64,000 nucleotides of DNA. Source: Paramoeba atlantica. Taxonomy: Eukaryota > Discosea. The notes beneath the pieces were generated by a model. The model ran no database searches and was not told the origin of the DNA. It worked only from the letters and a program-made list of their open reading frames with translations. The position numbers and the translations under genes were made by a program. Numbering within the stretch: the stretch's first letter is position 1; every line of letters starts with the position of its first letter. The DNA lies in assembly GCA_977017575.1 (NCBI GenBank), contig CDRNVI010000187.1, forward strand, positions 1-64,000, in the 5' to 3' direction. Positions 21,592-34,400 of this stretch are shown in pieces.

Positions 21592-22650
21592 CTAGAAGAG
21601 AGTATGAACTTTACGAGTCGCAGTAGAAGATAAAGTTTGGGCTGCAAGTTCTTCCGAACTTTCATTTCTTTGCTCATTTCTTCGTTCCTTTTTATCAACT
21701 TTATAACCAGGCAAAAAGAACAATCCTTCATTTTCCTTTTCTCCAGGAGAATCTTCTGATTGAATTGGGGGCTCATATTCATCATCCAAACGAATCCCAT
21801 CATCATCATCTTCTTCTTCTTCCTCTTTTCCATCGAGCACAACAGTTTCAAAATTAATATTGGAATAGCCAGGCATTCCACGATCTTCTTTTTCTGTGAT
21901 CGCAAGAGGTTTCGCTTCTCGTCCACCTCCAAAAATACCTTCATGTAGTTGGTTCCCTTCTTGTACAACTCGGATAATCATAGTTTCCATCTCTTTCGAT
22001 TTAATAAAATGAATTGGTGAAAATCCAAGTTCTTCCTAAAAAGAATTAAAGGTAAAAAAATTATTAAAAAAAATCAATTCGAAAAAAAAGAAACAAGAAA
22101 TTCTCTCTAGAGAACCTTCGCTTGATGATCTGCTCCCGCTTCCAACAGAATACTTGCAAATTTGACGTTATTTTCTCGAATTGCAATATGTAATGGTCGA
22201 TCTCCTTGTTCCTTTTTTAATTCTTAAGATTTCAAGTAACAACTTGTTTCAAAAAGAAGGAGAGAGGAAAGAAAGAGAGAAAGAAAGAGAAAGAAAGAGA
22301 AAGAAAGAGAAAGAAAAAAAGAAAAAACAAACATCGCCAACGTTCACATAAGCGTGCTCATCAATCAACAAAGCCCCAACCTCAACCGAATTCCAAAGAG
22401 CAGCCAAATGAAGAGGAGTATAACCATAATCATTTTGAGCATTAACATCAGAGCCATACTGAAACAACATCTTTGCAATCTCAGGATAATTTCCCTTTGC
22501 AGCAAAATGAAGAGCTGTGTATCCAAAATCTGGGTGTCTTTTATCGATGTCTAACGTCCCATCTGCGGCTTGTGAAGTCAACAGACTTTGGACAGCCTCT
22601 TTGTCTCCACTTTCAACAAGATCGAAGAGTGTGCTTGGCCCTCCTCCCAT
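21592..22650 (-). CDS. Ankyrin-repeat protein with acidic C-terminal tail
   Basis: Three exons (22650-22333, 22211-22116, 22035-21592) give 285 aa. The N-terminal 140 residues hold four ankyrin repeats (TLFDLVESGDKEAVQSLL, YTALHFAAKGNYPEIAKMLF, YTPLHLAALWNSVEVGALLI, DRPLHIAIRENNVKFASILL). The rest is a non-repeat tail with the acidic run EEEEEDDDD and a basic segment (KVDKKERRNEQRNE). No catalytic domain is seen. It converges with the previous ankyrin gene across 288 bp. Confidence 0.88.
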
Positions 22651-23033
22651 CCTTAAGAAAAGACAATTTTGATCCTTAAGAAAAGTATTTTCAAATTGTT
22701 TTTCAAAAACTCCAACGCAAAAACACAAAAACCAAAAAAAAAAAACAAAAACAAAAAACATACAGAAAAATCATTTTCCTCCTTTTTCGGGGTTGTTTTG
22801 CACTCATCGCCTCAAAAATGAATTCCATGAATTTTCAGTGCTCCCCGCAGGTTGTGGGTTCAAGCCCCTTCGAAATCATTTTTTCTCTTTTTTTTCTTTT
22901 TGTTTTTTGAAACGTGGCGATTGGAGGAGGCTTTTCTCTTCTCTTTCTCCGTCTCTTTTTCTTTTGAAACTCGTTTTGTTTGTGAAAAGTTGGTTTTTGA
23001 ATTTGATTCTTGACTTTGTGAGTTTTTTTTTCC
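22651..23033. promoter_or_regulatory. Divergent region between ankyrin and TAPT1-like genes, with a tRNA-like fragment
   Basis: This is a 383-bp head-to-head region. Around 22845-22885 the plus strand reads GGTTGTGGGTTCAAGCCCC. This contains a B-box-like T-arm (GGTTCAAGCCC) with an imperfect stem, and antisense translation gives the GLEPTTCG string typical of tRNA genes. No matching acceptor stem or anticodon arm could be folded upstream, so it is at most a tRNA or SINE remnant or a chance match. Confidence 0.35.
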
Positions 23034-26000
23034 ATGGGAAAGGTTGATGGTGGAAATTTTGGGAAGAAGAAAGATCGAATCAAAAGAAGACGGAGGGAGA
23101 GTTGCAGTCATGAGAGTGGGAATGGACCAAGCGCCGGTGGAACAGAGAGTGGAAGTGGAAGTTCTTCTTTTGAAAGAAGAACAAGAAACATTCGTCGAGC
23201 ATCAATTCAAACTTTACCTCTCAAAGAAGGAGGAAATTCTTCTCCTTCTTCTCCAAGACGATCGACTGAGGAGAATAAATTTCGAAGGATAATCAGTACC
23301 CCTCCTCCAGGATCTTCTTCCTTTTGTTCTGAAGAGGGATTAAGTTCTTCTTCTTCTTCTTCTTCTTCTTCTTCTTTCTCTTCCTCTTCTTCCAAGATGA
23401 GACTCGGTCGTGCTTCTTCTCCAGATCCCATGAGACAATCTCTTTCGAGTAAAAAAGAAAAGGCTCCTCTTGCCTGGCATACTTCTCCTGAATTGAAAAG
23501 AAAGGTTTGGGGTGCTTCTCCCGAACTTGGTCTCTTTAAAGAAGAGAAAGAAGAAAAGAAGAAGGGGTTATTTTCGTCAATAGATTTCCCTCTTCTCCAA
23601 AACTCAGACTCTCAAAAAACTCTCTCTCGTTCTGGAAGTACGTCCTCAATCCCAACTTTAGAAATTGAAAGGTCTTCTCTTGAAAAAAAGGAGGGCCAAA
23701 AAAAAGATGAAGAAGATCATTTGGCGTCGATTTGGATTGTCTCCCCAAAGTTGGGGATGAAAAAGGAGAATCGATCTCAAAACAAAACACCCCCAACCAA
23801 AGAAGGAGGAAATTTCGAATTTCGTGGAACAACTTCTTTTGATTCATCCCTTATTGATCATCACAAAAAAGAAGGAGGAACTTCGGATCAGCCATCAGGG
23901 ACGAGAAAGCAGAGAAAATGGAATTCTTCTCCAGATAGTTCCCTTTTTCAACGAGAAAACTCTTCCAAACAATCTCTGATTCAGAAACAGAAACAGATTT
24001 CTTCTCTTTCGGATATTGATCCACAGAAAACAATTATTTCGAATGGTCACTCCAAGCAGAAATGGACTTTTGATTCTTCATCTCCTGATGAACTTCGCCG
24101 ATCTTCGAAACAAGTAAAGTCTCAAGAGAAGAGAAGTAAATCTCCTGAAACAAAGAAGACATCAACACAGAAAAAAGATCTTTCGCACGTTTCACCTCGG
24201 TTTTGCAATTCAATCTCGCCACAAGTAGCTGTTTTGCCACAGAAAGATTCAGTTTCCCAACAACAACATCATCACCAACATCATCATCAACAACAAAAAC
24301 AAAAATCACCTCCTTCCAAAGAACCCTCTCCACCACAACCTATTAAATCTCAATTAAAATCACAATTACAATCAAAACTCCAATCACAATTCCAATCGAA
24401 AATACAATCACAATCTCGACAACAACAACAACAACAACAACAGTTATCTCGACAACAACAACAAATCCAATCTCGTCAATCTCAAGTTAGGGACTCTACA
24501 CAAAGTTTGGCAACACAAACCCAAAGTACCCAATCACAATCTTCTTCTTCTTCTTCTTCTTGTTTTCCCAATGTTCAAATATTTCGAGGACCATCTCAAA
24601 AAGGGGCTTCTTTCTCTTCTTCTGTTTCAGTGAGAGGGGAAGAGAGCGAAATGAAAGGAAAAGGGAGAAAATTGACAATGAACAAAGGTTTTTCTTTCAT
24701 TTTTCTTTTTGATTTCATATTTGTTTTTTTTTTCTGTTGTTCAATTTTTAGATGTGACAAAAGATTTTTTTTATTTTTCTGTAAAAGGTTGTTTTACATT
24801 TTTTATTGTTTTATTTTATTTATTTATTTTAAAATTGGATTAAATTTCTTTTTATTAAATTTTTTATTCTCTTAAAAGGAACTCGAAGAGAAATGGGTGT
24901 TCGAAAACGAGATCATTCTCAACAAACTCGACCTTGTGGAGAGAGAGGAGAAAGACCACAATTGAATGAAGAAGAAGAAAAGAAATCAAGAAAGAGAGAG
25001 AAAGGAATAGAGGAAAGAGAGGAAAGAGAAGAGAGTGAGGGAAAGAGAGAGGAAGAAGAGCTCGTTTTCGAAAAGGGACAAGAATTTGATTTGGAGAAGA
25101 AGAAGAAATGTCCTCATTTTGTTTCGTTAGGTCATTTTATTTCTGAGGAACTTTCTGAAGAGGTTGTTTTTATTTTTTGGAGAATTTCTTATTATTTTGT
25201 TTTATTTTTTGATTTTTTTTTAAAATGTTCTCATAATCATTTATCATCGATTAATAAATACCACACTCAATTCATTTTTCTTTAAATTAAAAAATAAACT
25301 CATTTAAAAATTAACAAAAAAAAATTCACAGATAACAAACTCTGAACCAAATATCCCACAACAAATGGAAGTTCGAAATTTCTTATCCATTCCGTACAAA
25401 CTCGAAAAATTTATGATGTATGGAGTAATGATTTGTACTGAATCTTTTCTTTCTGTTTTTTCTTTTCTTCCTTTGCGGTTTGTTGTTTCGATCTTTTTAC
25501 TTTTGAAGAGTCTTTTGTTTCGAAGGTTTTTTATTTATTTATTTATTTATTTATTTATTCATTTATTCATTATTTGGGAGGGATCTTTTCTTTTTTTAAT
25601 CTCTTAATGTTCCTTTCTCTCTCCTTATTTTTTTTCTTATTTTTTTAACAACAGCGAAATGAGGGGAGTTGATATCTATAATTTATTGTGCGGAATTATC
25701 TTCATCATCAGTACATTTGCACTCTTGATGTCGATTGATGCTTCAATTGTTTATCATTTGATTCGTGGTCAAGCTATGTTAAAACTTTATGTGATATTTA
25801 ATACACTTGATGTAATTTTTTTTGATTCCTCTTTTTCTTTTTCTTTTTCCCTTCTCTTTTCATCCTTTGTTTTCTTTTTTTTATCTCTTTTAGTTTAACT
25901 CTCTTTTTCTTTTAAAAGGTGTTTGATAAATTGTGTTGTGCATTTGGGGTGGATATTTTCGATAATTTGTATTGGAGTGTAACCTCAACACCGATGAGAG

Positions 26001-27668
26001 AAGATTCTTCTTCTTCTTCCAATTCCACACGTTCTTCTTCCCCATCTCCTTCTCCATCATCCCTCTCTCTTCCTTTAACCCCACGCCCAAAATCTGGCAA
26101 CCCCAAAACAGATCAATCAAAGTCTTTACAAAAACAAGAACTCTTTCCTCAGGAAAAGAACTCAGAATCAACACAAACAAAAAGTTCCAAATTAAAGAGT
26201 TCTTTTGTCTTTTCTGAACCACCACCACCTCCACCGCCACCTCCACCTCCTCCCCCTCCACCATCTCCAAAAAAGAAGAAAAAACGAGCTTCAAAACAAT
26301 CGAAATCTCCCAAAAGTTCTTTTTCTTTCCCGATATCCTTTCCATCTCCACCTTCTTTCTCTTCTCTCCTAACCTCTCCAACTCCGACTACTTTTTCTCC
26401 TCCACTCCCGATTTCTGGTTATGACTATTTACCTTCTTCTTCCTTTTCCTCCACCGAGATTTCTTCTTTCCCTCCTTCTTCTCATCACCCGTCATCTCCC
26501 AGCCCGCCACGTTCTCCTCACAAGATAAAGAATGACAAAAAAGAAACAAAAACAACACCAACAAAAACAAAAACAACAACAACAACACACCAAAGCCCAC
26601 CCTCAAAATCCAAACCACAACAACAACAACAAGAAAAAGAGAGAGAAAAAGAAAAACAAAAACAAAAAAAGAACAAAGCACCTCCAAAATTAATAGTGAC
26701 ATCAACAGACTCCAGAAATTTCCCCCCGCCACCTCCCCTCCCTCCAACAAAAACTCTTTCTTTCTCTCTCTCTCCTTCTCGCCCCCCTCCCCCCCCTCTC
26801 CCACCCACCCACGCCCCTCCTCCCTCTCTTCTCATCAAAGCATACAAACTCCAGCCATTTCTCGTCTTCCTTCTCGCTCTCTTTTATCTTTATATTCATT
26901 CTCTTGTATTATTTACATCGGTTATTACATTGAATGTGGCGGTGAATTCGTACAATAATGCCTTGATTCCTTTGTTGATTTCGAATCAGTTTATTGAGTT
27001 GAAGGGGATGGTTTTTAAGAGGTGTGAAAAGAATATTTTGTTTCAGATTTCTTGTAGTGGTTTGAAACAATTTTTTTTTTCTTTTTTTTTTATTATTATT
27101 TATTTCAATTTATCATTATTTTTTAATGTTTTTTACTCATTATTATTAAATCTTTTCTAAAAAAATAGATATTGTTGAAAGACTTCGTGTCTCCATCTTC
27201 ATTCTGGTCATTGCACTTCAAAATTTTTCCGATATGGATTGGGATATTTGGGTTGGTGGTACAATCGAAGATACTTTCCAAATGGGTTGTGTCATCTTTG
27301 CTTCAGAGGTTTTTTTTTTTTTCATTTTGTTGTTCAAAAGTGAGTCTTTTCTTTTCCTTTTATTTTCTTTTGTTTCGAATTAGAAAAGGTTCAAAAGAAT
27401 TTTGAAAAGCTCTTTTTACTAATTTTTTTTCTTTTCTTGTTCAAAACCATCTTTTTAGTTAATTGTTGATTGGATTAAACATGCGTTTGTCACAAAATTC
27501 AATCGGATTCCAGCAGTTTCATACAAACAATTTTCTTTTCGTCTTCTTGCTGATGTTCAAGCGAGAGCTTTGCACCAAACAGAAATGAGAAATACTATTT
27601 CCCATCGGATTGGATTTTTACCTTTTCCTTTGGCTTGTGTGGTTTGTTGTTTTTTTTGTTTTGATTTA

Positions 27669-27700
<32 letters not shown>

Positions 27701-28100
27701 ATTTATTATTTATTATTTTCTTTTTCTTTTTCTTTTTCCAAAATTTCTTGTCACTAATCTTTTATTTGAATCAAGTTGATTCGCTTTTTAGTTCAAACAG
27801 TTTCTCTTGATACAAAATCTCTTTGTATGATTATCCCAGGAACGATGGTAATCGCAATCTTTATTCAATGGGCAATTCGTCTGATTCTTCTTCGTTCATG
27901 TTGTCGCCATTCTCAAAATATTTCGGTTTGAATTTTTCAAAATTTCACAAAAAAACGAAAACAAAAGAAAAAGAAAAAGACAGAAGAAAAAAAGACAAAG
28001 AAGAGAGACTGATGAGGTTTTTTTCATTATTTTCTAGGAACTTGTTGATCCAGGACTTGAAAAGATTGAACGATTTACAATGCTCAAGGCAATTGTTTGA
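23034..28100 (+). CDS. TAPT1/Emp65 family membrane protein with large low-complexity additions
   Basis: Nine exons (23034-24687, 24879-25162, 25332-25525, 25655-25811, 25919-27059, 27169-27308, 27459-27641, 27776-27925, 28038-28100) give about 1,321 aa. The first 640 residues or so are Ser/Gln/Lys-rich and low complexity. The conserved membrane domain starts at IPYKLEKFMMYGVMICTESF and runs through YHLIRGQAMLKLYVIFNTLD, VFDKLCCAFGVDIFDNLYW, TLNVAVNSYNNALIPLLISN, DIVERLRVSIFILVIALQN, LIVDWIKHAFVTKFNRI and HRIGFLPFPLACV. This is the order known for TAPT1 and yeast Emp65, ER proteins linked to folding and cilium or centrosome functions. About 280 residues of Ser/Pro/Lys sequence with a run of 15 prolines interrupt the domain between two conserved blocks (about 25990-26850). 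The ATG sits in CCATGG. Confidence 0.92.
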
Positions 28101-28523
28101 ACCATTTTTGAGAGTACAGAAACAGAAACAGAATTGTTGTTGTTTGTTATTTATTGTTTGTTGTGGAGAGAGAGGGAGAAGCCCAGACCAAAACATAGGA
28201 CACAACACGAAAAGAACTATTTAATTAGAAAAAAAAACTCAGAAATTGTCTTCTTTCTCATCATTGTTTCTTTTTCCTCTCAGCTTTTTCTCCAGCCAAT
28301 CAAAAATTGGTGTATTTTGGGACACCATTAATTTTCATACCCTTCACTCAAAATAAAGAGAAAAAGTCCCGACTCAATCTTTTTGCGAATTCTCTCTCTC
28401 TTATTTTTTCCGCTTTCTCCTCCTTTTTTTTCTCCCTCTCTTCTCTTCTTTCACAACTTTTTTCGAACCCCCAGAAAACATCTCTTCTCTTCTCTTCTCT
28501 CTCCAACCACACAAAAAAGAAAG
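28101..28523 (+). promoter_or_regulatory. 3' flank of TAPT1-like gene and promoter of the ankyrin-array gene
   Basis: The region contains inverted CCAAT boxes (CCAAT at 28296, ATTGG at 28306), then GGGACACCATT at 28319-28329 and a CT-rich leader before the ATG at 28524. Nearly all of it is copied again at about 30765-31163. Confidence 0.5.
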
Positions 28524-30745
28524 ATGGATGATGAAGAAAAATATCCAAACAAAGAAACAAAGGAACTTTTTGAAGGTGTTGAGAAAGGGGATGAAGAAGT
28601 TGTGAAAGTTCTTCTTCTTGGAAACAAAAACAAACAATTCGAACTTGATATCAACTTCCAATTCAAAGAAAGGGTTTTTTTCTTTTCAAATTCAATTTAT
28701 TTCTTTCTCTCTCTCTCTTTCTCTCTTGTTGTTTCTGATGTGATGGAGTATGAGTGGTTGTGTGATTGTGTTGTTGTTTTTTAACAACTTCTTTGTTGTT
28801 AAAGATTGGAAAGACCGCTCTTCACTTTGCTGCTTCGAATGGTTCTGAACAAATTGTGAAAATTCTTGTTGAACATGGATCCAATGTTGATCTTCAAGAT
28901 ACAGTTTTGATTTTTTTTTTTTTTATTATTTCTTTGTTTTATCTCATTTTTTATTTATTTTGTTATTCTAGTTCATTATTGGTTGTTTCATGTTGTTGTT
29001 GTGAATGGTTGTATGATATTTATTTTGTTTTGTTGTTTTTTTAACAACTTTCTTTTTGTTAAAGGATGGATATACCGCTCTTCACATCGCTGCTGATAAA
29101 GGTTTTGAACAAATTGTGAAGATTCTGATTGGACATGGATCCAATGTTAATCTTCAAGAAGCCTCAGTTTTCATTTTCTTTTTCTTTTTCTTTTCATTAT
29201 TCTTCGATTTTCTGATATTTTTGATTTGTTGTTCTGGTTCATTGTTGGTTGTTTGATGTTGATTGTTGTTTCGCGGTTGTGTTGTGTGATATTTATTTTG
29301 TTTGTTGTTTTTTAACAACTTCTTTTTGTTAAAGATTGGATGGACCGCTCTTCACTTAGCTGCCGATAAAGGTTTTGAACAAATTGTGAAAATTCTTGTT
29401 GAACATGGATCCGATGTTCATCTTCAAACCTCAGTTTTCATTTTCTTTTTCTTTTTATTTTCATTATTCTTTGATTTTTCTTATATTTTTGATTTGTTAT
29501 TCTGGTTCATTGTTGGTTGTTTGATGTTGATTGTTGTTTCGCGGTTGTGTTGTGTGATATTTATTTTGTTTGTTGTTTTTTAACAACTTCTTTTTGTTAA
29601 AGATTGGATGGACCGCTCTTCACTTAGCTGCCGATAAAGGTTTTGAACAAATTGTGAAGATTCTTATTGAACATGAATCCAATGTTAATCTTCAAACCAA
29701 AGTTTTCATTTTCTTTTTTTTTCCTTTTTCTTTTTATTTCTTTGTTTTATCTCATTTTTTATTTATTTTGTTATTCTGATTCATCATTGGTTGTTTCATG
29801 TTGTTGTTGTTGTGAATGGTTGTGATATTTATTTTGTTTTGTTGTTTTTTTAACAACTTCTTTTTGTTAAAGGATGGATGGACCGCTCTTCACATTGCTG
29901 CTGGGAATGGTTTTGAACAAATTGTGAAGATTCTTATTGAACATGGATCCAATGTTAATCTTCAAACCAAAGTTTTCATTTTCCTTTTTTTTTCCTTTTT
30001 CTTTTTCTTTTGTTGTTATGATTCATTATTGGTTGTTTCTTGTTGTTGTGAATGGTTGGGTTGTGTGATATTTGATTTATTTTATTTATTTTTTAACAAC
30101 TTCTTTTTGTTAAAGTATGGATGGACTGCTCTTCACTCTGCTGCTGAGAAAGGTTTTGAACAAATTGTGAAGATTCTTATTGAACATGGATCCAATGTTA
30201 ATCTTCAAGAAGCCTCAGTTTTCTTTTTCTTTTTTTTTTGATTTTGATTTTTATTTCTTTGTTTTGTTCTTTTTTTAATCACTTCTTTTTGTTAAGAATG
30301 GAAGGACCGCTCTTCACAATGCTGCTTTCGAAGGTTTTGAACAAATTGTGAAGATTCTTGTTGAACATGGATCCAATATTCATCTTCAAACCAAAGTTTT
30401 CATTTTCATTTTGATTTTCATTTTTGGCACTTTTTACTTGTTGATTTGTGATGGATTGTGGTGAGAATGGGGGGATGGGGGAGGATGGAGGGAGAGAGGG
30501 GTTTGAAGTGGTTCTTTTTTTAAACTTTTTTTTAAAACTTTCTTTTTTCTTTTGTGTGTTAGGATGGTAAAACAGTGTTTGATATTGCAAAAGATCAGAA
30601 CATTGTTGAATTAATCATCCAATTGAAGGTTTTCTTTTTTTTCTTTTTTGACATTTTCCTCTTTTTTTTAAAATTTTTTTTGATTTTTTTTTGGTTGTAG
30701 GGACGAACGATCAAACCAGCTCAACAAACAAAAAAAGAAAATTAA
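28524..30745 (+). CDS. Ankyrin-repeat protein encoded by a tandem exon array
   Basis: Ten exons (28524-28673, 28805-28903, 29065-29166, 29335-29433, 29603-29701, 29873-29971, 30116-30217, 30297-30395, 30563-30628, 30701-30745) give 319 aa. Exons 2 to 8 are 99 or 102 nt, all phase 0, and each codes exactly one ankyrin repeat of the form .GWTALH.AA.KGFEQIVKIL.EHGSNVNLQ. Exon sequences and the intervening introns (roughly 80-170 bp, ending TTTTTGTTAAAG) are very alike, so the array grew by recent tandem duplication. A different first exon and a closing half-repeat (KTVFDIAKDQNIVELI) cap the array. It should be a binding solenoid whose length can vary between alleles or relatives. Confidence 0.93.
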
Positions 30746-31485
30746 AGTTTTGGCAATAATTTGAGGAAACAGAAACAGAATTGTTGTTGTTTGTTGTGGA
30801 AACGGCCGATCCAGTTCCCAAACATCAATTCTTCCTTTTGGCGAATGAAATAATGAGAGCACTTGGTACTTGGCGAGAGAGTCCCCTGTATCACTAACTC
30901 TAAAACTATTACCCAATAAAAGACCCTTTTTTTCAATTTTTTTTTGATTATTCTTTTGATTCTTTTTTCTTTCTTTGTGAAAGAACAAAATTCAGACCCT
31001 TCACTTAAAATAAATAGAAAAAGTCCCGACACATTCTTTTCGGGGATTTTCTCTTTCTCATCTCTTTTTCCGGTTTTCTCCTCCTTTTTTTCTCTCTTCT
31101 CTTTCTCACCTTTTTTCCTCTTCTCTTCTCTTCTCTCTCTCTCTGTGTCACACAAAAAAGAAGATGGATGAAGAAGAAGAAGAAAAAGCAAACAAAGAAA
31201 CAAAGGAACTTTTTGAGGTGTTGAGAAAGGGGATGAAGAAGTTGTGAAAGTTCTTCTTCTTGGAAACAAAAACAAACAATTCGAACTTGATATCAACTTC
31301 CAATTCAAAGAAAGGGTTTTTTTCTTTTCAAATTCAATTTATTTCTTTCTCTCTCTCTTTCTCTCTCTTGTTGTTTCTGATGTGATGGAGTAAAAACAAA
31401 ATTTGTTTTCATTTTCTTTTCTGATTTTCATTTCTTCAATATTTTATTCCAAAAAAAAAAATTATTTAATCTTCTTTTTCTCTTT
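30746..31485. other. Intergenic region holding a duplicated promoter block
   Basis: About 30765-31392 is a second copy of 28118-28752, covering the 3' flank of the TAPT1-like gene, the ankyrin promoter, exon 1 and the first intron start. The copy ends abruptly near 31392. Beyond it only A/T-rich 3' flank of the carotenoid oxygenase is seen. Confidence 0.8.
31164..31318 (+). pseudogene. Broken copy of exon 1 of the ankyrin-array gene
   Basis: From the ATG at 31164 the copy reads MDEEEEEKANKETKELFE, like the parent exon at 28524. A single-base loss (GAGGTG against GAAGGTG) then shifts the frame and gives a stop after 27 codons (31245-31247). The following 70 bp and the donor region stay nearly identical to the parent, so the copy is young. 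There is no downstream ankyrin exon, so no full product is expected. Confidence 0.85.
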
Positions 31486-34400
31486 TCAACTCAAATCTGT
31501 ATTCATTGAAGACCCATAAAAATTACCATGAAAACCAAAAGAAATATGATCAAAACAAGAAGCTCGTCCAATTTCTGTCAAATCAACAGCATTGAGACAA
31601 AGCAAGAATGAATTTTTATGGACTGTATCCAATACAATTGTTAACACCACTCCCTACCAAAAAATGGGGTGAGAAACCATTCAAAAAGAAAAAACTTTTT
31701 TAAACAAATAATTTTGGATTCTGGCCAAAGAGAGAGAAACAGAAAGACGAAAGGGAAACAAAAGTTCTGAACCAAACCGAACGACCAACAGCCACAATAC
31801 AAAAAAGAAAAGAAAATGAAAAGGGGAAATGAAAAAGGAAAAGAAATAACAAAAAGATAATCTTACCTCATCTTCTTCAGTCGAAGATGGAGAAGGAAGA
31901 AAGATTGGCTCTCCTGGAAAATAAACATCTTGGCCACTCCATCGAACCACTTCTCCAGTTTTGACATTCAACTATTTCTCATTCAAAAAAGGGGGACAAA
32001 AAGCAAAAGAATGAGAGAAAGGAAAACCTTTACAATTGAATCAAAACCATGATTTTCACAACTAACCCCATAGACAAAATTGAAGTTTTTTGTGGACAAT
32101 CGCGGGTCAATTCTTGGCAACTCAATTCCAACACTGTTTGAGATATTAAAAATGGTGGACCCCAAAATAAAAGAGAAGATGAAGGAATCAAACGAACTCT
32201 GAAATAGTCTCAAATGGCACACTCATTTTGGGAGATAAATCAGATCGAGTTGGACAAGGTAAGACAATCCTCGAGACATGACCTAACGGAGGGTTCTTCC
32301 CTTCTCTCAGGTTATCAAGACGTAACCCATCAATGACCTTTGTTTCAAAAAGTCATTCATTCAATTCGATATTCATTAACAAAAAATGGAAAAAAAAAAA
32401 TCAAACATCTCCATCAGGATAAGAAATAAGATGAATTGAAATCTCTTTGGTCATTGGCATTTCATAAGCATTGATAGTATGAAAACAAAAGAAAGGCTCA
32501 GTTGTAAAGGTGGCCTGGACATTTCCAGTCTCGCGACTAATCACATAAATCTGTGGGAAACAAAAAATCGAAGTAAGAATTGAGAGAAGAAAAAGAGAAA
32601 GAAAAAAGAAAAGAAATGAGAGAAGAAGAAAGGGGAGAGGAAAACCTCGGTTTGACGCGAAGGGCTCCATGTCATCGAACCCACAACAGATTGTGACCAC
32701 AACAACTAACAAAAAAGTCTGAGAAGAGAAACAAAGAAAAGAGAAAGGGAGAAAAAGATGAACTTTAAGGGGGTTGATCGCCATTGGCCATAAAACCAAA
32801 ATGAAGAAATTCTCTGTTTAAAAATTAAATTAATTAAACGAAAAAAGCAAGAATATTTTCCTGAAACAGAAAGAAAATTAAAATTAAAACCAGTCAGACA
32901 AGTAGAATGAAGATAAGAAGGCTTCGCTCGAACACTCCCAATAATAATTGGTTCTCCTGAAGCTCCTTTTTCCTCTTCCTCTTCTCCCTTTCCTTGATTT
33001 TCCACATCCTTAATTTTAAATATTGTATAGAGCCCACCTTTTTGAGAAACAAAAATTAGATAACAGAAAAGAGAAGAGAAAAAGTAAATAAATTGGTCAA
33101 GGAAAATGAAAAATAAAAAAGGTACTTTTGAAATCATAAATAAAATTGATATATTCTTTGGTATGAGGATCATGGTGTCCATGCGAAGCTGACAAACTCC
33201 TTTTTTTTCATTATAAAGAAGTGATAATTGAACAAACCAACAACAAAAAAAAAGGAAAAAAAAAAACAACCACCTCCTCGACACAACACACACACACACA
33301 AACAAAAAAAAATAATAAAATAATAAAAAAACCCTTTCAATTTTGGATTATCAAAAGCAACATCCATAGTCTCAACAGGAAACCTTTCCAAACTCTCAGA
33401 ATCAAAAACATAAGCATTTGGAGAATCAGTCATACTGTACAACTTCCCACCAATTTTTTTAATTGTCACATTCACATTTCGAAGCATTTCATTTGTATCA
33501 GGATCTCGATAGTCGATTGGGGAGAGGGAGAAAACTGATTGAATTGATCGAAAAGTGGACTTGATTCTCAAAAGTTAGATTTTTTCAAATGGAGACAGAG
33601 TTAAAGAGCAAAAAGAGATAATATTATATTGAAAATGAAACAAACAACAGAGGAAAAGAAAAAGAAAAGCAAACAAAACAGGGATCTTCTCCAAACTGTA
33701 TCAAACTGGTTCCATGAGCGGCAATATACTTACGAACCTTTTAAAAGGGAGGGGAAATGAGAAAATAGAAAATAAGAGCAAATCATGAACCAAAATGGTA
33801 ATATCGATCTTGAAAGAAAATAACTCAAAGAAAAAAAAGAGAAATATATCTTTTTTTGTTTTTAATTAAAAAAAAGAAGAGAAAAATACTTTTTGGGCAT
33901 GATCAGTACGGCGATAAGTAACTTTTCCCTCATGAATCTTAAAACTGTTCATCACAGACAACCCATCAAACCTAGTTGAATCAAAAACAAAAAATGAAAA
34001 AAGGAAAAGAAAAAAAAGAAAACAAGAGGAAAAGGAGAAAGAGAAACCAATGAGAATAATATTTTGTTCCACCATTCTCTCTTTCAACTGAGAAAGAGCC
34101 TGGTCCCCCTCGATAAAGTGTCCCTTCAATCCATCTAAATAGTTGAGAAAAAAAAGAGAAAAAAAAGAGAAAAAAAATGATATTCAAGAAAAATATTCAG
34201 AAAATTAAATTTTTGAAATGAAAGAAAGAAAAAGAAATTAAAATGGTAATCAGGACATTGAACAAAACAAAATTATTACTCAGGAAAAGTGCCATCAACA
34301 GGGAGTGGTTGTTCTCCACATTCAAATTTTGACATATTGGTAAACCCCAAAGCCATTGGTGTCTTGTTTATGAAAAAATAAATTCCACAAAAAAATAAAT

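Noticed and set aside
22780-22890. Complete tRNA gene
   Set aside because: Only a T-arm-like block is visible; no acceptor stem, D arm or anticodon arm could be paired.
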